Source: Cladorhizidae sp. MBARI D1340-BT2
Taxonomy: Eukaryota; Porifera; Demospongiae; Poecilosclerida; Cladorhizidae
Direction of reading: 5' to 3'
Assembly: GCA_028752905.1 (NCBI GenBank)
Contig: JAQNBH010000003.1
Location: 30,126,722 to 30,190,721, forward strand
DNA length: 64,000 bases
A model generated the notes under the pieces. That model had not been told where the DNA came from. It saw nothing but the letters and a program-made list of their open reading frames with translations, and made no database searches. This document shows positions 14,105 through 28,243 of this stretch, piece after piece; the stretch's first letter is position 1; every line of letters begins with the position of its first letter. The position numbers were made by a program, and so were the translations under genes.

Positions 14105-17100
14105 ATCAGTTATTCTAGTCATTATTCCTGATGACTAGATCATCTAGTCATTATTCCTGATCGTCATTATTCCTGATGAAGGCTGGAGCATCTAGTCATT
14201 ATTCCTTGATGAAGGCTAGAGCATCTAGTCATTATTCCTGATGAAAGTCAGAGCATCTAGTCATTATTCATTGATGAAGGCTAGAGCACCTAGTCATTAT
14301 TCCTTATGAAGGTCAGAGCATCTAGTCATTATTCCTGATGATGGCTAGGGCATCTAGTCATTAGTCCTGATGAAGGCTAGATTATCTAGTCATTATTCCT
14401 GATGACTAGAGCATCTAGTCATTATTCCTGATAATTATTATTCCTGATGAAGGCTGAAGCTTCTAGTCATTATTCCTGATGAAGGCTTGAGTATTTAGTC
14501 ATTATTCCTGATGAAGGCTAGAGCATCTAGTCATTATTCCTTGATGAAGGCTAGAGCATCTAGTTATTATTCCTTGATGAAGGCTAGAGCATCTAGTCAT
14601 TATTCCTGATGAAGGTCAGAGAATCTAGTCATTATTCCTGATGAAGGCTAGAGCACCTAGTCATTATTTATGATGAAGGCTGGAGCATATAATCAATATT
14701 CCTGATGAAGACTAGAGCATCTAGTCATTATTCCTGATGACGAAGGCTGGAGCATCTAGTCATTAAGGCTGGAGCATCTAGTCATTATTCCTGATGAAGA
14801 CTAGAGCATCTAGTCATTATTCCTGATGAAGGCTAGAGCTTCTAGTAATTATTTCTGATGAAGGCTATAGTCATTATTCCTGATGAAGGCTAGAGCATCT
14901 CGTCATTATTCCTGGAGCATCTAGTCATTATTCCTGATGAAGGCTAGAGCATCTAGTCATTATTCCTGATGAAGGCTAGAGCATCTAGTCATTATTCCTG
15001 ATGAGGGCTAGAGTATCTAGTCATTATTCCTTGATGAAATCTAGAGCATCTAGTTATTATTCCTTGATGAAGGCTAGAGCATCTAGTCATTATTCCTGGT
15101 GAAGGTCAGAGCATCTAGTCATTATTCCTGATGAAGGCTAGAGTATCTAGTCATTATTCCTGATGAAGGCTAGAGCATCTAGTCATTATTACTGATGAAG
15201 ACTAGAGGATCTAGTCATTATTCCTGATGAAAGCTAGAGCATCTAGTCATTATTCCTGATGAAGGCTAGATTATCTAGTCATTATTCCTGATGAAGCTAT
15301 AGCACCTAGTCATTATTCCTGATGAAGGCTGGAGCATCTAGTCAATATTCAAGATGATGGCTAGAGCATCTAGTCATTAGTCCTGATGAAGGCTAGAGCA
15401 TCTAGTCATAATTCCTGATGACTAGACCATCTAGTCATTATTCCTGAAAGTTATGATTCCTGATAAAGGCTGGAGCATCTAGTCATTATTCTGATGAAGG
15501 CTAGAGCATTTAGTCATTATTCCTGATGAAGGCTAGAGCATCTAGTCATTATTCCTTGATGAAGGCTAGAGCATCTAGTTATTATTCCTTGATGAAGGCT
15601 AGAGCATCTAGTCATTATTCCTGATGAAGGTCAGAGCATCTAGTCATTATTCTGATGAAGGCTAGAGAATTTAGTCATTATTCCTGATGAAGGCTAGAGC
15701 ATCTAGTCATTATTACTGATGAAGACTAGAGGATCTAGTCATTATTCCTGATGAAGGCTAGAGCATCTAGTCATTATTCCTGATGAAGGCTAGAGCATCT
15801 AGTCATTATTCCTGATGAAAGCTAGAGCATCTAGTCATTATTCCTGATGAAGGCTAGAGCATCTAATCATTATTCCTGATGAAGGCTGGAGTATCTAGTC
15901 AATATTCCTGATGAAGGCTAGAGCATCTAGTCATTATTCCTAATGAAGGCTAGGCTAGAGCATCTAGTCATTATTCCTGATGAGACTAGAGCATCAGTTA
16001 TTCTAGTCATTATTCCTGATGACTAGATCATCTAGTCATTATTCCTGATCGTCATTATTCCTGATGAAGGCTGGAGCATCTAGTCATTATTCCTTGATGA
16101 AGGCTAGAGCATCTAGTCATTATTCCTGATGAAAGTCAGAGCATCTAGTCATTATTCATTGATGAAGGCTAGAGCACCTAGTCATTATTCCTTATGAAGG
16201 TCAGAGCATCTAGTCATTATTCCTGATGATGGCTAGGGCATCTAGTCATTAGTCCTGATGAAGGCTAGATTATCTAGTCATTATTCCTGATGACTAGAGC
16301 ATCTAGTCATTATTCCTGATAATTATTATTCGTGATGAAGGCTGAAGCTTCTAGTCATTATTCCTGATGAAGGCTTGAGTATTTAGTCATTATTCCTGAT
16401 GAAGGCTAGAGCATCTAGTCATTATTCCTTGATGAAGGCTAGAGCATCTAGTTATTATTCCTTGATGAAGGCTAGAGCATCTAGTCATTATTCCTGATGA
16501 AGGTCAGAGAATCTAGTCATTATTCCTGATGAAGGCTAGAGCACCTAGTCATTATTTATGATGAAGGCTGGAGCATATAATCAATATTCCTGATGAAGAC
16601 TAGAGCATCTAGTCATTATTCCTGATGACGAAGGCTGGAGCATCTAGTCATTAAGGCTGGAGCATCTAGTCATTATTCCTGATGAAGACTAGAGCATCTA
16701 GTCATTATTCCTGATGAAGGCTAGAGCTTCTAGTAATTATTTCTGATGAAGGCTATAGTCATTATTCCTGATGAAGGCTAGAGCATCTCGTCATTATTCC
16801 TGGAGCATCTAGTCATTATTCCTGATGAAGGCTAGAGCATCTAGTCATTATTCCTGATGAAGGCTAGAGCATCTAGTCATTATTCCTGATGAGGGCTAGA
16901 GTATCTAGTCATTATTCCTTGATGAAATCTAGAGCATCTAGTTATTATTCCTTGATGAAGGCTAGAGCATCTAGTCATTATTCCTGGTGAAGGTCAGAGC
17001 ATCTAGTCATTATTCCTGATGAAGGCTAGAGTATCTAGTCATTATTCCTGATGAAGGCTAGAGCATCTAGTCATTATTACTGATGAAGACTAGAGGATCT

Positions 17101-18840
17101 AGTCATTATTCCTGATGAAAGCTAGAGCATCTAGTCATTATTCCTGATGAAGGCTAGATTATCTAGTCATTATTCCTGATGAAGCTATAGCACCTAGTCA
17201 TTATTCCTGATGAAGGCTGGAGCATCTAGTCAATATTCAAGATGATGGCTAGAGCATCTAGTCATTAGTCCTGATGAAGGCTAGAGCATCTAGTCATAAT
17301 TCCTGATGACTAGACCATCTAGTCATTATTCCTGAAAGTTATGATTCCTGATAAAGGCTGGAGCATCTAGTCATTATTCTGATGAAGGCTAGAGCATTTA
17401 GTCATTATTCCTGATGAAGGCTAGAGCATCTAGTCATTATTCCTTGATGAAGGCTAGAGCATCTAGTTATTATTCCTTGATGAAGGCTAGAGCATCTAGT
17501 CATTATTCCTGATGAAGGTCAGAGCATCTAGTCATTATTCTGATGAAGGCTAGAGAATTTAGTCATTATTCCTGATGAAGGCTAGAGCATCTAGTCATTA
17601 TTACTGATGAAGACTAGAGGATCTAGTCATTATTCCTGATGAAGGCTAGAGCATCTAGTCATTATTCCTGATGAAGGCTAGAGCATCTAGTCATTATTCC
17701 TGATGAAAGCTAGAGCATCTAGTCATTATTCCTGATGAAGGCTAGAGCATCTAATCATTATTCCTGATGAAGGCTGGAGTATCTAGTCAATATTCCTGAT
17801 GAAGGCTAGAGCATCTAGTCATTATTCCTAATGAAGGCTAGGCTAGAGCATCTAGTCATTATTCCTGATGAGACTAGAGCATCAGTTATTCTAGTCATTA
17901 TTCCTGATGACTAGATCATCTAGTCATTATTCCTGATCGTCATTATTCCTGATGAAGGCTGGAGCATCTAGTCATTATTCCTTGATGAAGGCTAGAGCAT
18001 CTAGTCATTATTCCTGATGAAAGTCAGAGCATCTAGTCATTATTCATTGATGAAGGCTAGAGCACCTAGTCATTATTCCTTATGAAGGTCAGAGCATCTA
18101 GTCATTATTCCTGATGATGGCTAGGGCATCTAGTCATTAGTCCTGATGAAGGCTAGATTATCTAGTCATTATTCCTGATGACTAGAGCATCTAGTCATTA
18201 TTCCTGATAATTATTATTCCTGATGAAGGCTGAAGCTTCTAGTCATTATTCCTGATGAAGGCTTGAGTATTTAGTCATTATTCCTGATGAAGGCTAGAGC
18301 ATCTAGTCATTATTCCTTGATGAAGGCTAGAGCATCTAGTTATTATTCCTTGATGAAGGCTAGAGCATCTAGTCATTATTCCTGATGAAGGTCAGAGAAT
18401 CTAGTCATTATTCCTGATGAAGGCTAGAGCACCTAGTCATTATTTATGATGAAGGCTGGAGCATATAATCAATATTCCTGATTAAGACTAGAGCATCTAG
18501 TCATTATTCCTGATGACGAAGGCTGGAGCATCTAGTCATTAAGGCTGGAGCATCTAGTCATTATTCCTGATGAAGACTAGAGCATCTAGTCATTATTCCT
18601 GATGAAGGCTAGAGCTTCTAGTAATTATTTCTGATGAAGGCTATAGTCATTATTCCTGATGAAGGCTAGAGCATCTCGTCATTATTCCTGGAGCATCTAG
18701 TCATTATTCCTGATGAAGGCTAGAGCATCTAGTCATTATTCCTGATGAAGGCTAGAGCATCTAGTCATTATTCCTGATGAGGGCTAGAGTATCTAGTCAT
18801 TATTCCTTGATGAAATCTAGAGCATCTAGTTATTATTCCT
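14105..18840. repeat. Two and a half HOR units of exactly 1888 bp
   Basis: Rare variants recur at exactly 1888 bp. ATCAGTTATTCTAG is at 14105, 15993 and 17881. The AAGG of CATTAAGGCTGG is at 14765, 16653 and 18541. GGGCTAGAGTATC is at 15005, 16893 and 18781. AATATTCAAG at 15344 recurs at 17232. Units are therefore 14105-15992 and 15993-17880, with a third running from 17881 until extra monomers near 18840 break the phase. 1888 is 59 x 32. This is the most regular HOR block in the left arm. Confidence 0.85.
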
Positions 18841-20699
18841 GATGAAGGCTAGAGCATCTAGTCATTATTCCTGATGAAGGCTAGAGCATCTAGTCATTAT
18901 TCCTGGTGAAGGTCAGAGCATCTAGTCATTATTCCTGATGAAGGCTAGAGTATCTAGTCATTATTCCTGATGAAGGCTAGAGCATCTAGTCATTATTACT
19001 GATGAAGACTAGAGGATCTAGTCATTATTCCTGATGAAAGCTAGAGCATCTAGTCATTATTCCTGATGAAGGCTAGATTATCTAGTCATTATTCCTGATG
19101 AAGCTATAGCACCTAGTCATTATTCCTGATGAAGGCTGGAGCATCTAGTCAATATTCAAGATGATGGCTAGAGCATCTAGTCATTAGTCCTGATGAAGGC
19201 TAGAGCATCTAGTCATAATTCCTGATGACTAGACCATCTAGTCATTATTCCTGAAAGTTATGATTCCTGATAAAGGCTGGAGCATCTAGTCATTATTCTG
19301 ATGAAGGCTAGAGCATTTAGTCATTATTCCTGATGAAGGCTAGAGCATCTAGTCATTATTCCTTGATGAAGGCTAGAGCATCTAGTTATTATTCCTTGAT
19401 GAAGGCTAGAGCATCTAGTCATTATTCCTGATGAAGGTCAGAGCATCTAGTCATTATTCTGATGAAGGCTAGAGAATTTAGTCATTATTCCTGATGAAGG
19501 CTAGAGCATCTAGTCATTATTACTGATGAAGACTAGAGGATCTAGTCATTATTCCTGATGAAAGCTAGAGCATCTAGTCATTATTCCTGATGAAGCTATA
19601 GCACCTAGTCATTATTCCTGATGAAGGCTGGAGCATCTAGTCAATATTCAAGATGATGGCTAGAGCATCTAGTCATTAGTCCTGATGAAGGCTAGAGCAT
19701 CTAGTCATAATTCCTGATGACTAGACCATCTAGTCATTATTCCTGAAAGTTATGATTCCTGATAAAGGCTGGAGCATCTAGTCATTATTCTGATGAAGGC
19801 TAGAGCATTTAGTCATTATTCCTGATGAAGGCATTCCTGATGAAGGCTAGAGCATCTAATCATTATTCCTGATGAAGGCTAGAGCATCTAGTCATTATTC
19901 CTGATGAACGCTAGAGCATCTAGTCATTATTCCTGATGAAGGTTATAGCATCTAGTCATTATTCCTGATGAAGGCTAGAGCATCTAGTCATTATTCCTGA
20001 TGAAGGCTAGTCATTATTCCAGATGAATGCTAGAGCATCTAGTCATTATTCCTGATGAAGGCTAGAGCATCTAGTCATTATTCCTGATGCAAGCTAGAGC
20101 ATCTAGTCATTATTCCTGATGAAGGCTAGAGCATCTAGTCATTATTCCTGATGAAGGCTGGAGTATCTAGTCAATATTCCTGATGAAGGCTAGAGCATCT
20201 AGTCATTATTCCTAATGAAGGCTAGGCTAGAGCATCTAGTCATTATTCCTGATGAGACTAGAGCATCAGTTATTCTAGTCATTATTCCTGATGAATAGAG
20301 CATCTAGTCATTATTCCTGATCGTCATTATTCCTTATGAAGGCTGGAGCATCTAGTCATTATTCCTTGATGAAGGCTAGAGCATCTAGTCATTATTCCTG
20401 ATGAAAGTCAGAGCATCTAGTCATTATTCATTGATGAAGGCTAGAGCACCTAGTCATTATTCCTTATGAAGGTCAGAGCATCTAGTCATTATTCCTGATG
20501 ATGGCTAGGGCATCTAGTCATTAGTCCTGATGAAGGCTAGATTATCTAGTCATTATTCCTGATGACTAGAGCATCTAGTCATTATTCCTGATAATTATTA
20601 TTCCTGATGAAGGCTGAAGCTTCTTGTCATTATTCCTGATGGAGGCTTGAGTATTTAGTCATTATTCCTGATGAAGGCTAGAGCATCTAGTCATTATTC

Positions 20700-23600
20700 C
20701 TTGATGAAGGCTAGAGCATCTAGTTATTATTCCTTGATGAAGGCTAGAGCATCTAGTCATTATTCCTGATGAAGGTCAGAGAATCTAGTCATTATTCCTG
20801 ATGAAGGCTAGAGCACCTAGTCATTATTTATGATGAAGGCTGGAGCATATAATCAATATTCCTGATGAAGGCTAGAGCATCTAGTCATTATTCCTGATGA
20901 CGAAGGCTGGAGCATCTAGTCATTAAGGCTGGAGCATCTAGTCATTATTCCTGATGAAGACTAGAGCATCTAGTCATTATTCCTGATGAAGGCTAGAGCT
21001 TCTAGTAATTGTTTCTGATGAAGGCTATAGTCATTATTCCTGATGAAGGCTAGAGCATCTCGTCATTATTCCTGGAGCATCTAGTCATTATTCCTGATGA
21101 GGGCTAGAGCATCTATTCATTATCCTGATGAAGGCCACAGCATCTAGTCATTATTCCTGATGAAGGCTAGAGCACCTAGTCATTATTCCTAATGAAGGCT
21201 AGAACACCTAGTCATTATTCCTGATGAAGGCTAGAGCATCTAGTCATTATTCTCCTGATGAAGGCTAGAGCATGTAGTCATTAATCCTGATGAAGGCTAG
21301 AGCATCTAGTCATTATTCCTGATGAAGGCTAGAGCATCTAGTCATTATTCCTGATGAAGGCTAGAGCATCTAGTCATTATTCCTGATGAAGGCTAGAGCA
21401 TCTAGTCATTATTCCTGATGAAGGCTAGAGCATCTAGTCATTATTCCTGATGAAGGCTAGAACATCTAGTCATTATTCCTGATGACTAGAGCATCTAGTC
21501 ATTATTCCTGATGAAGCTATAGCACCTAGTCATTATTCCTGATGAAGGCTGGAGCATCTAGTCAATATTCATGATGATGGCTAGAGCATCTAGTCATTAT
21601 TCCTGATGAAGGCTAGAGCATCTAGTCATTATTCCTGATGAAAGCTAGAGCATCTAGTCATTATTCCTGATGAAGGCTAGAGCATCTAGTCATTATTCCT
21701 GATGAAGGCTGGAGTATTTAGTCAATATTCCTGATGAAGGCTAGAACATCTATATAGTCATTATTCCTAATGAAGGCTAGGCCAAAGCATCTAGTCATTA
21801 TTCCTGATGACTAGAGCATCAGTTATTCTAGTCATTATTCCTGATGACTAGAGCATCTAGTCATTATTCCTGATCGTCATTATTCCTGATGAAGGCTGTA
21901 GCATCTAGTCATTATTCCTTGATGAAGGCTAGAGCATCTAGTCATTATTCCTGATGATAGTCAGAGCATCTAGTCATTCTTCATTGATGAAGGCTAGAGC
22001 ACCTAGTCATTATTCCTTATGAAGGTCAGAGCATCTAGTCATTATTCCTGATGATGGCTAGAGCATCTAGTCATTAGTTATGATGAAGGCTAGATTATCT
22101 AGTCATTATTCCTGATGACTAGAGCATCTAGTCATTATTCCTGATAATTATTATTCCTGATGAAGGCTGGAGCTTCTAGTCATTATTCCTGATGAAGGAT
22201 TGAGTATTTAGTCATTATTCCTGATGAAGGCTAGAGCATCTAGTCATTATTCCTTGATGAAGGCTAGAGCATCTAGTCATTATTCCTGATGAAAGCTAGG
22301 CTAGTGCATCTAGTCATTATTCCTGATGACTAGAGCATCTAGTCATTATTCCTGATAGTCATTATTCTTATTGAATGCTTGAGCATCTAGTCATTATTCC
22401 TGATGAAGGCTAGAGCATTTAGTCATTATTCATGATGAAGGCTAGAGCATCTAGTCATTATTCCTGATGACGAAGGTTGGAGCATCTAGTCATTATTCCT
22501 GATGAAGGTCAGAGAATCTAGTCATTATTCCTGATGAAGGCTAGAGCACCTAGTCATTATTTATGATGAAGGCTGGAGCATATAATCAATATTCCTGATG
22601 AAGGCTAGAGCATCTAGTCATTATTCCTGATGACGAAGGCTGGAGCATCTAGTCATTAAGGCTGGAGCATCTAGTCATTATTCCTGATGAAGACTAGAGT
22701 ATCTAGTCATTATTCCTGATGAAGGCTAGAGCATTTAGTCATTATTCCTGATGAAGGCTAGAGCATCTAGTCATTATTCCTGATGAAGGCTAGAGCATCT
22801 AGTCATTATTCCTGATGAAGGCTAGAGCATCTAGTCATTATTCCTGATGAAGGCTAGAGCATCTAGTCATTATTCCTGATGAAGGCTAGAGCATCTAGTC
22901 ATTATTCCTGATGAAGGCTAGAGCATCTAGTCATTATTCCTGATGAAAGCTAGAGCATCTAGTCATTATTCCTGATGAAGGCTAGAGCATCTAGTCATTA
23001 TTCCTGATGAAGGCTGGAGTATTTAGTCAATATTCCTGATGAAGGCTAGAGCATCTATATAGTCATTATTCCTAATGAAGGCTAGGCCAAAGCATCTAGT
23101 CATTATTCCTGATGACTAGAGCATCAGTTATTCTAGTCATTATTCCTGATGACTAGAGCATCTAGTCATTATTCCTGATCGTCATTATTCCTGATGAAGG
23201 CTGTAGCATCTAGTCATTATTCCTTGATGAAGGCTAGAGCATCTAGTCATTATTCCTGATGAAAGTCAGAGCATCTAGTCATTCTTCATTGATGAAGGCT
23301 AGAGCACCTAGTCATTATTCCTTATGAAGGTCAGAGCATCTAGTCATTATTCCTGATGATGGCTAGAGCATCTAGTCATTAGTTATGATGAAGGCTAGAT
23401 TATCTAGTCATTATTCCTGATGACTAGAGCATCTAGTCATTATTCCTGATAATTATTATTCCTGATGAAGGCTGGAGCTTCTAGTCATTATTCCTGATGA
23501 AGGATTGAGTATTTAGTCATTATTCCTGATGAAGGCTAGAGCATCTAGTCATTATTCCTTGATGAAGGCTAGTGCATCTAGTCATTATTCCTGATGACTA

Positions 23601-26100
23601 GAGCATCTAGTCATTATTCCTGATGAAGGCTAGAGCATCTAGTCATTATTCATGATGAAGGCTGGAGCATCTAGTCAATATTCCTGATGAAAGCTAAAGC
23701 ATCTATTCATTATTCTCCTGATGAAGGCTAGGCTTGAGCATCTAGTCATTATTCCTGATGACTAGAGCATCTAGTCATTAATCCTCATAGTCATTATTCT
23801 TGATGAAGACTGGAGCATCTAGTCATTATTCCTGATGAAGGCAGAGCATCTAGTCATTATTCCTGATCAAGGCTAGAGCACCTAGTCATTATTCCTTATG
23901 AAGGTCAGAGCATCTAGTCATTATTCCTGATGATGGCTAGGGCATCTAGTCATTAGTCCTGATGAAGGCTAGATTATCTAGTCATTATTCCTGATGACTA
24001 GAGCATCTAGTCATTATTCCTGATAATTATTATTCCTGATGAAGGCTGAAGCTTCTAGTCATTATTCCTGCTGGAGGCTTGAGTATTTAGTCATTATTCC
24101 TGATGAAGGCTAGAGCATCTAGTCATTATTCCTTGATGAAGGCTAGAGCATCTAGTTATTATTCCTTGATGAAGGCTAGAGCATCTAGTCATTATTCCTG
24201 ATGAAGGTCAGAGAATCTAGTCATTATTCCTGATGAAGGCTAGAGCACCTAGTCATTATTTATGATGAAGGCTGGAGCATATAATCAATATTCCTGATGA
24301 AGGCTAGAGCATCTAGTCATTATTCCTGATGACGAAGGCTGGAGCATCTAGTCATTAAGGCTGGAGCATCTAGTCATTATTCCTGATGAAGACTAGAGCA
24401 TCTAGTCATTATTCCTGATGAAGGCTAGAGCTTCTAGTAATTGTTTCTGATGAAGGCTATAGTCATTATTCCTGATGAAGGCTAGAGCATCTCGTCATTA
24501 TTCCTGGAGCATCTAGTCATTATTCCTGATGAGGGCTAGAGCATCTATTCATTATCCTGATGAAGGCCACAGCATCTAGTCATTATTCCTGATGAAGGCT
24601 AGAGCACCTAGTCATTATTCCTAATGAAGGCTAGAACACCTAGTCATTATTCCTGATGAAGGCTAGAGCATCTAGTCATTATTCTCCTGATGAAGGCTAG
24701 AGCATGTAGTCATTAATCCTGATGAAGGCTAGAGCATCTAGTCATTATTCCTGATGAAGGCTAGAGCATCTAGTCATTATTTCTGATGAAGGCTAGAGCA
24801 TCTAGTCATTATTCCTGATGAAGGCTAGAGCATCTAGTCATTATTCCTGATGAAGGCTAGAGCATCTAGTCATTATTCCTGATGAAGGCTAGAACATCTA
24901 GTCATTATTCCTGATGACTAGAGCATCTAGTCATTATTCCTGATGAAGCTATAGCACCTAGTCATTATTCCTGATGAAGGCTGGAGCATCTAGTCAATAT
25001 TCATGATGATGGCTAGAGCATCTAGTCATTATTCCTGATGAAGGCTAGAGCGTCTAGTCATTATTCCTGATGAAAGCTAGAGCATCTAGTCATTATTCCT
25101 GATGAAGGCTAGAGCATCTAGTCATTATTCCTGATGAAGGCTGGAGTATTTAGTCAATATTCCTGATGAAGGCTAGAGCATCTATATAGTCATTATTCCT
25201 AATGAAGGCTAGGCCAAAGCATCTAGTCATTATTCCTGATGACTAGAGCATCAGTTATTCTAGTCATTATTCCTGATGACTAGAGCATCTAGTCATTATT
25301 CCTGATCGTCATTATTCCTGATGAAGGCTTTAGCATCTAGTCATTATTCCTTGATGAAGGCTAGAGCATCTAGTCATTATTCCTGATGATAGTCAGAGCA
25401 TCTAGTCATTCTTCATTGATGAAGGCTAGAGCACCTAGTCATTATTCCTTATGAAGGTCAGAGCATCTAGTCATTATTCCTGATGATGGCTAGAGCATCT
25501 AGTCATTAGTTATGATGAAGGCTAGATTATCTAGTCATTATTCCTGATGACTAGAGCATCTAGTCATTATTCCTGATAATTATTATTCCTGATGAAGGCT
25601 GGAGCTTCTAGTCATTATTCCTGATGAAGGATTGAGTATTTAGTCATTATTCCTGATGAAGGCTAGAGCATCTAGTCATTATTCCTTGATGAAGGCTAGA
25701 GCATCTAGTCATTATTCCTGATGAAAGCTAGGCTAGTGCATCTAGTCATTATTCCTGATGACTAGAGCATCTAGTCATTATTCCTGATAGTCATTATTCT
25801 TATTGAATGCTTGAGCATCTAGTCATTATTCCTGATGAAGGCTAGAGCATTTAGTCATTATTCATGATGAAGGCTAGAGCATCTAGTCATTATTCCTGAT
25901 GACGAAGGTTGGAGCATCTAGTCATTATTCCTGATGAAGGTCAGAGAATCTAGTCATTATTCCTGATGAAGGCTAGAGCACCTAGTCATTATTTATGATG
26001 AAGGCTGGAGCATATAATCAATATTCCTGATGAAGGCTAGAGCATCTAGTCATTATTCCTGATGACGAAGGCTGGAGCATCTAGTCATTAAGGCTGGAGC
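20700..26100. repeat. Duplicated block with 3.42-kb offset
   Basis: The variant TAGTAATTGTTTCTG near 21005 recurs near 24427, GCATGTAGTCATTAATCC at 21270 recurs at 24692, and CATTAAGG with AAGG at 20935 recurs at 24357, all with offset 3422. Further on, ATCAGTTATTCTAG at 21818 recurs at 25250, about 10 bp out of phase because of a small indel. A related segment lies about 9.9 kb upstream (11027-11700). These are segmental duplications of many monomers at once, not independent monomer mutations. Confidence 0.75.
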
Positions 26101-27980
26101 ATCTAGTCATTATTCCTGATGAAGACTAGAGCATCTAGTCATTATTCCTGATGAAGGCTAGAGCATCTAGTAATTATTTCTGATGAAGGCTATAGTCATT
26201 ATTCCTGATGAAGGCTAGAGCATCTAGTCATTATTCCTGGAGCATCTAGTCATTATTCCTGATGAAAGCTAGAGCATCTAGTCATTATTCCTGATGAAGG
26301 CTAGAGCATCTAGTCATTATTCCTGATGAGGGCTAGAGCATCTAGTCATTATCCTGATGAAGGCCACAGCATCTAGTCATTATTCCTGATGAAGGCTAGA
26401 GCACCTAGTCATTATTCCTGATGAAGGCTAGAACACCTAGTCATTATTCCTGATGAAGGCTAGAGCATCTAGTCATTATTCTCCTGATGAAGGCTAGAGC
26501 ATCTAGTCATTAATCCTGATGAAGGCTAGAGCATCTAGTCATTATTCCTGATGAAGGCTAGAGCATCTAGTCATTATTCCTGATGAAGGCTAGAGCATCT
26601 AGTCATTATTCCTGATGAAGGCTAGAGCATCTAGTCATTATTCCTGATGAAGGCTAGAGCATCTAGTCGTTATTCCTGATGAAGGCTAGAACATCTAGTC
26701 ATTATTCCTGATGACTAGAGCATCTAGTCATTATTCCTGATGAAGCTATAGCACCTAGTCATTATTCCTGATGAAGGCTAGAGCATCTAGTCAATATTCA
26801 TGATGATGGCTAGAGCATCTAGTCATTATTCCTGATGAAGGCTAGAGCATCTAGTCATTATTCCTGATGAAGACTAGAGCATCTAGTCATTATTCCTGAT
26901 GAAGGCTTGAGTATTTAGTCAATATTCCTGATGAAGGCTAGAGCATCTATATAGTCATTATTCCTAATGAAGGCTAGGCTAGAGTATCTAGTCATTATTC
27001 CTGATGACTAGAGCATCAGTTATTCTAGTCATTATTCCTGATGACTAGAGCATCTAGTCATTATTCCTGATCGTCATTATTCCTGATGAAGGCTGGAGCA
27101 TCTAGTCATTATTCCTTGATGAAGGCTAGAGCATCTAGTCATTATTCCTGATGAAAGTCAGAGCATCTTGTCATTATTCATTGATGAAGGCTAGAGCACC
27201 TAGTCATTATTCCTTATGAAGGTCAGAGCATCTAGTCATTATTCCTGATGATGGCTAGAGCATCTAGTCATTAGTTATGATGAAGGCTAGATTATCTAGT
27301 CATTATTCCTGATGACTAGAGCATCTAGTCATTATTCCTGATAATTATTATTCCTGATGAAGGCTGGAGCTTCTAGTCATTATTCCTGATGAAGGATTGA
27401 GTATTTAGTCATTATTCCTGATGAAGGCTAGAGCATCTAGTCATTATTCCTTGATGAAGGCTAGAGCATCTAGTCATTATTCCTGATGAAAGCTAGGCTA
27501 GTGCATCTAGTCATTATTCCTGATGACTAGAGCATCTAGTCATTATTCCTGATAGTAATTATTCTTATTGAATGCTTGAGTATCTAGTCATTATTCCTGA
27601 TGAAGGCTAGAGCATTTAGTCATTATTCCTGATGAAGGCTAGAGCATCTAGTCATTATTCCTGATGAAGGCTAGAGCATCTAGTCATTATTCCTGATGAA
27701 GGCTAGAGCATCTAGTCATTATTCCTGATGAAGGCTAGAGCATCTAGTCATTATTCCTGATGAAGGCTAGAGCATCTAGTCATTATTCCTGATGAAGGCT
27801 AGAGCATCTAGTCATTATTCCTGATAAAGGCTAGAGCATCTAGTCATTATTCCTGATGAAGGTCAGAGAATCTAGTCATTATTCCTGTCATTATTTATGA
27901 TGAAGGCTGGAGCATATAATCAATATTCCTGATGAAGGCTAGAGCATCTAGTCATTATTCCTGATGAAGGCTGGAGCATC

Positions 27981-27984
27981 TAGT
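27981..27984. repeat. Target-site duplication, left copy (TAGT)
   Basis: TAGT immediately precedes the 5' LTR and is repeated immediately after the 3' LTR. Uninterrupted versions of the same variant junction elsewhere in the array (for example around 26080 and 47985) read GCATCTAGTCATTAAGGCTGG with a single TAGT, which confirms the duplication. Confidence 0.92.
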
Positions 27985-28241
27985 TGTAACAGTATTAATT
28001 ACTAATATATTACTCATTATCTGACCTTTGGATTGTTGTTGTTATTGTATCTCTTCTAGATGCCCATATAAGGGATACTGGACAGTCAGGTCATCTGACC
28101 AATCACTGATTAACAACTCATGTAATAATTTCTATATAATGCCGTGTTTTTGGATACTGTATGTATGATTGCTGGTATGCTGAAATAATAACTGTACTAA
28201 GATGCTGTGCCCTGTTTAACGCTGGCTCCGCGACGGTTACA
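27985..28241 (+). repeat. 5' long terminal repeat
   Basis: The 257-bp repeat begins TGTAAC and ends GTTACA, a perfect 6-bp terminal inverted repeat with the usual TG...CA ends. It matches the 3' LTR at an offset of 4993, with four differences at 28077, 28204, 28229 and 28231, about 98.4% identity. All four are transitions; the last two are CpG here and TpG in the 3' copy. Confidence 0.97.
28099..28140 (+). promoter_or_regulatory. Putative LTR promoter: CCAAT and TATA-like boxes
   Basis: CCAAT lies at 28099-28103 and TATATAAT at 28133-28140, about 30 bp apart, in the middle of the 5' LTR. The arrangement suits an RNA polymerase II promoter driving the genomic transcript. AATAATA at 28184-28190 could serve as a weak polyadenylation signal in the 3' copy. 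The calls rest on motif and position only. Confidence 0.45.
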
Positions 28242-28243
28242 AT

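Larger units (their letters stand above)
1..27984. repeat. 32-bp satellite array, left arm
   Basis: The whole stretch is a head-to-tail tandem repeat with a 32-bp period; for example GATGAAGGCT begins at 9 and again at 41. Each monomer has GATGAAGG (positions 1-8), the dyad CTAGAGCATCTAG (9-21) and TCATTATTCCT (22-32). Common variants are 33-bp units with CCTTGATG, 29-bp units that lose AGG (GATGACTAGAG), truncated units (GATAGTCATTATTCC), and point variants such as GGAGCATC, GCACCTAG and TCAATATT. The consensus has 13 G/C of 32 and no CpG. CTAG is palindromic, so TAG stops occur on both strands, and because 32 is not a multiple of 3 every frame meets them; no protein is encoded. There are no unique spacers and no genes. 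The array continues beyond base 1 and resumes after the retrotransposon. Confidence 0.98.

Noticed and set aside
1..27984. CRISPR-like direct repeats of 32 bp
   Set aside because: Repeats abut head to tail with no unique spacers, no leader and no cas genes; this is a eukaryotic tandem satellite.
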